Under the pieces are notes generated by a model. It made no database searches. It worked only from the letters and a program-made list of their open reading frames with translations, and had not been told where the DNA came from. A stretch of 56,797 nucleotides of DNA, from assembly GCA_029263075.1 (NCBI GenBank), contig JAJCYE010000045.1, forward strand, positions 1 to 56,797. The letters run 5' to 3'. This DNA is from Actinomycetes bacterium. Lineage in GTDB: Bacteria; Actinomycetota; CADDZG01; JAHWKV01. Below, one piece after another: positions 50,467-56,797 of the stretch (its first letter is position 1; each line of letters begins with the position of its first letter). The position numbers and the translations under genes were made by a program.

Positions 50467-52731
50467 ATGACCGGACCCCGGCTCCTCCGTTTGTCTTCAG
50501 ACGGCAAACCCACCGCCCTCGGGTGGGTTCTGATCGGCTCGGTCGTTTGCGGGATCCTGGCTGTCGGGGCGCTTGCCGCGGTGTTCATCACCGTAAGCGT
50601 GCCTCTTCCCGACGCGGCACCCGGCGGGAGTGCCACCGAGGTGTTGGATGCCAACGGCGATCTCATCGGGGCGCTCAAAGGGGAACAGAAGCGCAAGATC
50701 GTCCCGCTGGACCAGATAGCCCCATCCCTGCGGGATGCCGTGGTTGCCACCGAAGACCGCAGGTTTTACGAACACTCGGGCATCAGCCCGCGGGGAATGG
50801 TCAGGGCACTTTTCACCAACGCCCAGGCCGGCGGCTTGTCCCAGGGGGGCTCGACAATCACGCAGCAGTACGCCCGGAATGCCTACGGCAGGGTGGGGAC
50901 GGAAAAGACAATCGCCCGGAAGCTGCGGGAGATCGCGGTGGCCCGCAAGGTCGAACAGCGGTACTCCAAGGACAAGATCCTCGAGTTCTACCTCAACACC
51001 ATCTACTTCGGCAGGGGGGCGTACGGCGCCGAGGCGGCGGCTCTTACCTACTTCAAGAAGCCGGCCCAGGAGCTTTCGATGAACGAGTCGGCCTATCTGG
51101 CGGGAGCCATCCGGGCCCCGGAGCGGTTCCAACCCGACGAGGACCCGCAGGCCGTGGTGAGGATACGCAACGAGGCCCTCAGCGACCTGGTGGCAACCGG
51201 GAAGTTGACCCAGGCCGAGGCGGACGTGGTAAAAGCCGAGGACATCCTTGGGTTGTTCAAGTTGGGTGAAACCGAACTCGACGCCTCCAAGGCGGGGTTC
51301 TTCATGGAGTATGTCCGCCGCCTGCTGCGCACCGACGAGTTCGGTTTCACCGATGGCGAACTCCTCGGAGGCGGTCTCACGATTGAAACGAGTCTGGACC
51401 TCAAGATGCAGGCGAGTGCGGAACAGGCGGTGTCCTCGGTGATGGACCGGCCCGACGATCCTGAGGTTGCCCTGGTCGCCATGGATCCTGAGGGCTACGT
51501 CCGGGCGATGATCGGAGGGCGGGAGGTGACCGACCGGGTGAGGGCTCTCGGCTTTAACTACGCAGCGAACGTCGGGACCGAAGGCGAGGGCGGCAGGCAG
51601 GCGGGCTCGGCGTTCAAGCCGCTGGCCCTTGCGTCGTATCTCGAGCAGGGCGAAAAGATCACCCGGAGATTCAAGGGCCCGGCCAAGATCACAATCGACG
51701 AACCCCTCTGCCGGAACGCGGACGGACAATCTTGGACCGTTTCCAACTTCGATAGTGAAAGCTACGGCACGTTGGATGTCGCCCGGGCAACTGCAAACTC
51801 GGTCAACACTGTTTATGCCCAGATCATGGCCGAGGTCGTTACACCCAAGGAGTTCATCGCAACCGCCCGGGAGTTGGGGATCGCCATCCCGAGCCGGGAT
51901 GAGGGCTGCGCTCTGACGCTGGGGACGACGCCGGTGACTCCGATGGAGATGGCGCGGGCGTATGCCACTTTCTCTGCCCGGGGAAGGCGCCCGGAGGTGC
52001 TGGCGATTGTTCGAGTGACCGGTCCGGGTGGTGAGACGCTGGTCGAGCGGGAGCCCCGCACCGAACGTGCGCTGGACACGGATGTCGCAGATACGGTCAA
52101 TCAGGTCCTGGAGGGGGTGGTCAACTCGGGTACCGCCCGGGGGGCCCGCATCGGACGCCCGGCGGCCGGGAAGACCGGGACCACCCAGAACCACCTGGAC
52201 GCCTGGTTCGCCGGTTACACCCCGGATCTCACCGCCGTGGTCTGGATGGGATACACCCCGGACGAGTCGGGAGCGATCCGGCTGATGGACAGCGTCCATG
52301 GACGCCGGGTGACCGGTGGATCGTTTCCGGCAACCATCTGGAAGAGCTTTATGCAATCCGCCCTGAAAGGCACCAAAGCCACCGATTTCGTGAAGCCGTC
52401 CTCCCGGCAAAAAATCCCTACTGCGGCGCCGACACCGTCGTGCCCGGAAGGGACGGCAACCGGGGGCGACGGACTCTGTGAGCCGGCCACGCCGTTCCCC
52501 ACGGCATCGGTACCCGAATTCTCCAGCGACCCGTTGCCCGCCTTTACCACCACGCCGGACATACCGCCGCTGCCGCCCCGTCCCAGGCCGTCCCCGACGC
52601 GCCCTTCGCCTACGCCCACCGTTACGGTCAGCCCGACGCCGTCCCCGTCGCCGACGCCGTCTCCGAGCCCTTCTCCAACGCCCTCGCCCTCCGGCGCGGC
52701 ACCCGATTCCGGCGCAGACCCGGACGATTAG
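50467..52731 (+). CDS. Class A penicillin-binding protein (PBP1A-like), second copy
   Basis: A 754-residue bifunctional peptidoglycan synthase. N-terminal membrane helix, GT51 with EDRRFYEHSGISPRG and SQGGSTITQQYARNAYG, then a transpeptidase with AGSAFKPLAL, SVNTVYAQI and KTGTTQNHLD. The last 90 residues are a Pro/Ser/Thr repeat (SPTPSPSPTPSPSPSPTPS), an unstructured wall-side tail. It shares motif layout with the PBP at 42022. The stop overlaps the end of the convergent DUF2236 gene by 4 bases. Confidence 0.93.
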   Translation: MTGPRLLRLSSDGKPTALGWVLIGSVVCGILAVGALAAVFITVSVPLPDAAPGGSATEVLDANGDLIGALKGEQKRKIVPLDQIAPSLRDAVVATEDRRFYEHSGISPRGMVRALFTNAQAGGLSQGGSTITQQYARNAYGRVGTEKTIARKLREIAVARKVEQRYSKDKILEFYLNTIYFGRGAYGAEAAALTYFKKPAQELSMNESAYLAGAIRAPERFQPDEDPQAVVRIRNEALSDLVATGKLTQAEADVVKAEDILGLFKLGETELDASKAGFFMEYVRRLLRTDEFGFTDGELLGGGLTIETSLDLKMQASAEQAVSSVMDRPDDPEVALVAMDPEGYVRAMIGGREVTDRVRALGFNYAANVGTEGEGGRQAGSAFKPLALASYLEQGEKITRRFKGPAKITIDEPLCRNADGQSWTVSNFDSESYGTLDVARATANSVNTVYAQIMAEVVTPKEFIATARELGIAIPSRDEGCALTLGTTPVTPMEMARAYATFSARGRRPEVLAIVRVTGPGGETLVEREPRTERALDTDVADTVNQVLEGVVNSGTARGARIGRPAAGKTGTTQNHLDAWFAGYTPDLTAVVWMGYTPDESGAIRLMDSVHGRRVTGGSFPATIWKSFMQSALKGTKATDFVKPSSRQKIPTAAPTPSCPEGTATGGDGLCEPATPFPTASVPEFSSDPLPAFTTTPDIPPLPPRPRPSPTRPSPTPTVTVSPTPSPSPTPSPSPSPTPSPSGAAPDSGADPDD

Positions 52732-53714
52732 CCGGCGGCGGCCCTCGCTCGGGCTTCCCTAAGCGCTCTCGGCGTTGTGGGGACCGCAAGCCGCAGGGTG
52801 GTGAAATATGCCCTGGTCAGCGGATGGGCCAGGGGTGAACTCTTGAGGTTCAGCATCGTCCGGCCCCATTCCGGGAGCAGGTCAACTGCGGACCTGGCGA
52901 AAATGGAGTAGGCGAGCCGGACCGCACCCGCCGATGCAGGCTTGAGGATTCGCTCCTGAAGTGCCTGCGCCGCCGGTCCCGGCATGAGGTCACCCCAGGC
53001 TTTGACCAGCGCCGCTGCCGAGTCCCTGACCGTCGGGGTGTCGCCCTTACCTCCGTCCAGCACCCAGCGGGCGGAGTCGTAGGCATCCCGGCTGGCCTCC
53101 AACTCCGGACGGACCCGCCGGAAGTAGTCCTCCACCTCGTACCGGCTGCCGGGCACGCTTTCGGCCCCCAACATCTGTGGCACCCGGGCCACCTCGGCCC
53201 AGTACTCATCGATTTGCCGGCCGCCTATCGGGTTGGGGGCGTAGCGCAGGTGCCCATCGAGAAATCCTCCGTAGATCGTCACATGGGTCCAAACCGCCAG
53301 GTCCGGGTCGGTGGCGGAGTAGCGGTTGCCGTTGGGGGCGGTCCCCGAGACCCGCAGGTGCAGGTGGTTGACGTAGTCGACCACCCCGTTTGCGACCTCG
53401 GTTGAACCGAAGGCGGTGGCCATCACGAACGATGCAGTACGGGCCAGGCGGCCTATTGGGTCCCGGCGAAACACGGAGTGGTCCAGAGTGCCGGCCAGGA
53501 CGAGGGGGTGCAGGGTGCCCAGGATCAACCCGGACATCCCGCCGACGAGTGCGGATGGCCAGTCCGACCCGACCCTCCACGAAACGCTTTCGGGTCCGAA
53601 CAGGCCTGGGTCCCCCGGAGGGCTGGTGTACTGGACGCCGGGAAGTTGGCTGAGATCGAACGGCGCCTGGACCACATCCCCCAAGCGCTGCCGCACCTGC
53701 ATCAGCCGGTTCAC
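52728..53714 (-). CDS. DUF2236 (MpaB/rubber oxygenase-like) protein
   Basis: A 328-residue heme-b oxygenase-like protein. The family pattern is visible: DWPSALVGGMSGLILG, HPLVLAGTLDHSVFR, RLARTASFVMATAFG and DPDLAVWTHVT. MpaB-type members cleave isoprenoid or phenolic compounds; the substrate here is unknown. GTG start, overlapping the stop of the phosphodiesterase gene (GTGA), so it is co-translated with it. Confidence 0.85.
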   Translation of the reverse strand: MNRLMQVRQRLGDVVQAPFDLSQLPGVQYTSPPGDPGLFGPESVSWRVGSDWPSALVGGMSGLILGTLHPLVLAGTLDHSVFRRDPIGRLARTASFVMATAFGSTEVANGVVDYVNHLHLRVSGTAPNGNRYSATDPDLAVWTHVTIYGGFLDGHLRYAPNPIGGRQIDEYWAEVARVPQMLGAESVPGSRYEVEDYFRRVRPELEASRDAYDSARWVLDGGKGDTPTVRDSAAALVKAWGDLMPGPAAQALQERILKPASAGAVRLAYSIFARSAVDLLPEWGRTMLNLKSSPLAHPLTRAYFTTLRLAVPTTPRALREARARAAAG

Positions 53715-54196
53715 AGCTCCACCAGCCGCGCCGCAGGGTGCCCGTCGATAATGTCCAGGATCGCCACTGTGGGCGCCGGGGCCCGCCGTGGGTCGCAGGC
53801 GCTTCCCGGGTTGAGCAATAGCAGTTCGCCATCGTCGTCGACCACCGGCATGTGGGAGTGGCCGAAGACCACCACCCGGTGGCCGGGGAAAGCCCTGGTC
53901 ATTCGCATGCGCCGGCGCCCGCGGTCCCCGGAGTCGTGGATCATGCCGATCTTTACTCCGCCGACCTCGATCGACTCAGTGGCCGGGAGCTGCCGGGCCA
54001 GGTCCGGCCCGTCGCAGTTGCCGAGCACCCCTCGAACGGGCGCGATGGCCCCCAATTCGAACAAGACCTCCTCGGTGACGAAATCCCCGGCGTGCAGGAT
54101 CAGGTCGGCGCCGGCAAAAAGACGGAACACCTCGTCGGGGATTTTGCGGTTGCCCCGAGGCAGGTGGGTATCGGAGATGACACCGATCTTCGCCAT
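53711..54196 (-). CDS. YfcE/MJ0936-type metallophosphodiesterase
   Basis: A 161-residue phosphodiesterase. Metal-binding blocks are ISDTHL, HAGDFV, LGNCDG, IHDSG and FGHSHMP. The size and motifs match the YfcE/MJ0936 group, which acts on phosphodiester model substrates in the cytoplasm. It is the first gene of a two-gene unit with the DUF2236 gene. Confidence 0.9.
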   Translation of the reverse strand: MAKIGVISDTHLPRGNRKIPDEVFRLFAGADLILHAGDFVTEEVLFELGAIAPVRGVLGNCDGPDLARQLPATESIEVGGVKIGMIHDSGDRGRRRMRMTRAFPGHRVVVFGHSHMPVVDDDGELLLLNPGSACDPRRAPAPTVAILDIIDGHPAARLVEL

Positions 54197-54265
54197 GGGT
54201 TCAAGATACCGGCAAGCGATTTAAACCGGGACGGGAGTATCGATTCCGAACACTTTCGACCCGGG

Positions 54266-54294
54266 CCTGCTCTCCTTCAACTGAGGAGAGCAGG
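54266..54294. terminator. Perfect 10-bp hairpin after the small peptide gene
   Basis: CCTGCTCTCC (54266-54275) pairs with GGAGAGCAGG (54285-54294). It lies 10 bases past the stop of the minus-strand peptide gene. There is no T run on the minus strand, so termination is plausible but not certain. Confidence 0.55.
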
Positions 54295-54304
54295 GGTCGA
54301 ACGA

Positions 54305-54469
54305 TTAGTTCGCGCAGACAAGTGCAGCAGGGTTGGTTTGAGGGTCAGGTGCCGGCTTCCCGGCGCCTTTGACGTTGATGCTCCGCAGGAACTCCATCAG
54401 GTTGTGTTCGGCATCCTGAAGGAGGGGGCTGTCTTGATCGGGTTCGATGTCAGGCCACTCATTGAACAT
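54305..54469 (-). CDS. 54-residue peptide, unknown
   Basis: A small ORF with a strong GGGGGGAACGG just before ATG 54469. It starts MFNEWPDIEPDQDSPLL, has a helical centre (DAEHNLMEFLRS) and ends ALVCAN with a single Cys three residues from the end. The acidic leader-like half and short Cys-bearing tail are reminiscent of precursor peptides, but no modifying enzyme is near. It could equally be a small stress protein. Confidence 0.5.
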   Translation of the reverse strand: MFNEWPDIEPDQDSPLLQDAEHNLMEFLRSINVKGAGKPAPDPQTNPAALVCAN

Positions 54470-54918
54470 TCCGTTCCCCCCGAACTATGTGTAATCAAAA
54501 TAGTTGCCCGGGCTTGTTATTGACAGGTTAAAAGGAAGAATTTTTTTGGAGGGGTCGGCCGGCGGGCCGACACGGAACTCTGTCCGAGAGTTTTAGGCCG
54601 TCCCGGTCGGGGTAACACCCGAACCATGATGCCTATTCGATTCAACATTCTGGAGTTCCCCCGAACCGGATGCGGGGTGCTGGGCCGGCGTGAGTCGGAG
54701 TGTTTGTCTCAGTGCCTGATCTGCGGTTCTTTGATGTGGGCTCCCACAACCGATGTCGAGCCGGAGTGCCGGTGTCCCGTCGAGAGTGGCGCACTTTCGG
54801 TGCTCGAGGAGCCTCAACTGGCCGGATCCGCTTAGCCGGCAAATAAGAAACAAGCTCCCGCGCCTTGTCGCGGGCGTTGAGCATTGACGCATCGTCCCGC
54901 CGGGTATCGAATGCCAGT
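54470..54918. other. Intergenic region with one doubtful small ORF
   Basis: Mostly non-coding. It holds a TTGACA at 54519-54524 and a hairpin CCCGCG-CCTTGT-CGCGGG (54857-54874) before the kinase gene. A 69-residue plus-strand ORF at 54626-54835 has seven cysteines in a CxxxCxxC...CxC arrangement but no ribosome site; I leave it as doubtful. Confidence 0.4.
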
Positions 54919-56142
54919 GTGGCTGATATCGGCGACGTTTTGGCCCCCCCTCCCGACGACCGGGTAATCGGCTCGGTCGAACGGGCAATCCTGGTATTCA
55001 GGTGGGTTGCTTTGGTCTCCGTGGTGGTGAACCTGGGACTGGATCATGAGACAACCGCGGGCCGCAACCCCCAGTTGGCCACGTTTGCCGTCGCCGCGGT
55101 GGCAGCCTGGACGCTGTTTCTTTCGAGGTGGCGGGGGCCGGTTCGGGGTGTCGTCCTTTTGACCGACGTCGCGGTGTCGGCAGGATTCCTTCTGATCTCC
55201 GGCGCGGTCATGCAGGTCGGCGACATTGAGGAGGGGGTGTCCCAGTTCTCACTCACCTACCCGTTCGCCCCGGTCCTATCTGCAGCGTCCTCTTATGGGC
55301 CGCTCGGGGGAGCGGCGGCAGGGTTGGTCATGGCGTGGTGTCAGCTGATCGTGCGGGACGTGAACGGTCTGGATGTCACCGGGGCGGTGCTCCAGCACGC
55401 CTGGCCCGGTGCCATGGGCTACGTGCTTCTGGGCATTCTCTTCGGCATCGTCTCCGATCTTTTGCGCCGGTCGTCGGAGGAGGCCCGGCAGGCGACCGCA
55501 GAGGCCATTGCTCTGCGGGAGCGGGAGGCCCGCCTGTCCGAGCGGGAGTCGATGGCCAGAGAGATCCACGACTCGGTCCTGCAGGTGCTTGCCCTGATCC
55601 ACAAGCGTGGGAAACAACTGGCGGAATCCGCCTCGCCGTCGCCCACACAGGTGATGGAGTTGGCCGAGATGGCCCGGGATCAGGAGGTGGCGCTTCGGGG
55701 TTTAATTATGCGTGAGCCGGAGAAGGCTCCGCTTGGTGAGGCGTCGCTCAGGACGGCACTTGAGTCGGTCGCCCACGGCATCAAGGACCTAGATATTTCC
55801 GTAAGCTCGGTAGGTCCGGTCTGGCTGGCCGGGGAGACGTTGGAAGAACTGGTGGCCGCGGTACGCGAAGCTCTGGCCAACGTGGTCAAACACGGAAAAG
55901 CGACAAAAGTGGCGGTGTTCGCCGACGAGCAGGACGGGCAGGTTCAGGTCACCGTGCGCGATGACGGCGTGGGGTTTGAGTTCGATGAGGCCCGGTTCCG
56001 GGCGGAAGGAAAATTCGGCGTGTTGAACAGCATGAGGGGACGGGTCGAGGGCCTGGGGGGCACGATGATTATCGATTCACGTCCGGGGGCGGGGACCGAG
56101 GTGGAGTTCCAGGTGCCCGCCGGCGTCCAGGATTCGCGATGA
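54919..56142 (+). CDS. MacS-like sensor histidine kinase
   Basis: A 407-residue HisKA_3-type kinase. Five hydrophobic segments cover about residues 25-190, matching the DUF5931 sensor part of MacS. The phospho-acceptor His is in REIHDSVLQVLALIHKRG, and the ATPase domain has EALANVVKHGKA (N box), DDGVGFEF (G1) and GKFGVLNSM. GTG at 54919 is chosen because the TTG at 54865 lies inside the upstream hairpin. It is coupled to the next gene by ATGA. Signal unknown. Confidence 0.88.
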   Translation: MADIGDVLAPPPDDRVIGSVERAILVFRWVALVSVVVNLGLDHETTAGRNPQLATFAVAAVAAWTLFLSRWRGPVRGVVLLTDVAVSAGFLLISGAVMQVGDIEEGVSQFSLTYPFAPVLSAASSYGPLGGAAAGLVMAWCQLIVRDVNGLDVTGAVLQHAWPGAMGYVLLGILFGIVSDLLRRSSEEARQATAEAIALREREARLSERESMAREIHDSVLQVLALIHKRGKQLAESASPSPTQVMELAEMARDQEVALRGLIMREPEKAPLGEASLRTALESVAHGIKDLDISVSSVGPVWLAGETLEELVAAVREALANVVKHGKATKVAVFADEQDGQVQVTVRDDGVGFEFDEARFRAEGKFGVLNSMRGRVEGLGGTMIIDSRPGAGTEVEFQVPAGVQDSR

Positions 56143-56792
56143 CTGAGCCGATCCGGGTAATGGTGGTGGACGATCACCCGGTCTGGAGGGATGGCCTGAG
56201 GGCGGACCTGGAGAAGAACGGGGATGCCGTTGTGGTGGCCGAAGCCGCCGATGGAGGGGAGGCCATCGTCAAGGCGCGGGAACAGATGCCGGATGTGGTC
56301 CTGATGGATTTGCAGATGCAGCCGGTAAATGGAGCGGAGGCGACGCGGCGGATTGTGGAGGACTCTCCGCACGCCAAAGTACTGATCCTGTCGGCGTCGG
56401 GCGAAGAGGCGGACGTGATGGAGGCAGTGAAGGCAGGAGCCTGTGGCTACCTGCTGAAGAGCACCAAGACCGAAGATGTGGTCGATGCGGTCCGGCGGGT
56501 GAGCAAAGGAGAGTCGGTCTTCAGCCCCTCGCTGGCGGGCATGGTGCTCCAGGAGTTCCGGCGCATGGCGTCGAAGGACCCCGCGGAGCCCAGGTTGACG
56601 GCCAGGGAGAATGAGGTGCTCGTCCTGGTTGCCAAGGGTTACACCTACAGGGAGATCGCTGAGAAACTGTTCCTGTCGATCAAAACCGTGCAAAACCATG
56701 TCCAGAACATTCTGGCCAAGCTCCAATTGCACAAACGGTACGAGTTGATGCGCTACGCAATTCAGCGAGGTCTAGACAAAGCGCCGGACTAA
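56139..56792 (+). CDS. NarL/LuxR-family response regulator
   Basis: A 217-residue regulator. The receiver has acidic VDDHPVWRDG, phospho-acceptor Asp in VVLMDLQMQPVNG, and Lys in LLKSTKTED; the C-terminal LuxR HTH is LTARENEVLVLVAKGYTYREIA followed by SIKTVQNHVQNI. It is phosphorylated by the preceding kinase. The stop lies just before the window end. Confidence 0.94.
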   Translation: MTEPIRVMVVDDHPVWRDGLRADLEKNGDAVVVAEAADGGEAIVKAREQMPDVVLMDLQMQPVNGAEATRRIVEDSPHAKVLILSASGEEADVMEAVKAGACGYLLKSTKTEDVVDAVRRVSKGESVFSPSLAGMVLQEFRRMASKDPAEPRLTARENEVLVLVAKGYTYREIAEKLFLSIKTVQNHVQNILAKLQLHKRYELMRYAIQRGLDKAPD

Positions 56793-56797
56793 ACGAA

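Noticed and set aside
50497-52410. 637-residue open frame on the minus strand opposite the second PBP gene
   Set aside because: It lies antisense to a complete PBP with all catalytic motifs and its translation shows no domain; long antisense frames are common in GC-rich DNA.
53852-54523. 223-residue plus-strand frame opposite the YfcE-type gene
   Set aside because: It is antisense to the phosphodiesterase and covers the small peptide gene; no domain.
54626-54835. 69-residue Cys-rich ORF
   Set aside because: No ribosome site and a spacing of cysteines that could arise by chance; left as doubtful rather than called.

Overview
The window is about 57 kb of GC-rich, densely coding bacterial DNA. 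GTG and TTG starts and 4-base stop/start overlaps (TTGA, GTGA, ATGA) are frequent. The gene families (YCII plus ECF sigma pair, MacS-like histidine kinase with LuxR regulator, CsoR, FxsA, two PBP1A-type synthases, DUF2236 oxygenase, paired membrane GTPase, Cys-less HesB-like protein) point to a Gram-positive, high-GC actinobacterial lineage. A fused SecDF and an archaeal-style NurA-HerA-SbcD-SbcC operon are unusual there, so an uncultured or deep branch is likely. This placement is inference; no rRNA is present. I see no insertion sequence, prophage or CRISPR array.

Layout. 1-8.7 kb: membrane GTPase pair, anchored subtilase, rhodanese, histidine phosphatase, SDR, metallophosphoesterase, dCMP deaminase, then an ECF-like sigma factor coupled to a membrane FN3 protein. 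8.9-12.6 kb: small membrane protein, YCII/ECF sigma pair, LysR regulator, YwgA-like protein. 12.8-19.2 kb: SulP transporter, FxsA, GreA, SGNH hydrolase, HesB-like protein, YchF-like GTPase, lipoproteins, pterin dehydratase. 19.2-25.5 kb: the four-gene DNA end-processing operon with a near-consensus LexA box upstream. 25.5-30.1 kb: minus-strand operon of response regulator, argS, lysA and a lipoprotein hydrolase, with tRNA-Arg(CCG) diverging from it. 30.4-35.6 kb: dxs-idi, CsoR, alpha/beta hydrolase, small secreted protein, methyltransferase. 35.6-41.6 kb: SecDF, then a KhtT-like RCK_C protein, a Kef/Khu-like antiporter and UppP. 42-52.7 kb: two PBP1A paralogues flanking small regulators (two MarR, one winged-helix), tiny conserved-looking proteins, a GerMN lipoprotein, an SGNH lipoprotein and a candidate small RNA. 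52.7-56.8 kb: DUF2236 oxygenase, YfcE-type phosphodiesterase, a 54-residue peptide, and a two-component system.

Themes: cell-envelope biogenesis (UppP recycling undecaprenyl carrier, dxs/idi supplying isoprenoid units, two PBPs, lysA supplying DAP-derived lysine, SecDF), ion and stress regulation, and double-strand-break repair. The most interesting items are the NurA-HerA-SbcCD operon under an apparent SOS box, a promoter-driven structured RNA candidate at 49034-49175, and several palindromic or direct-repeat operator candidates near small regulators.
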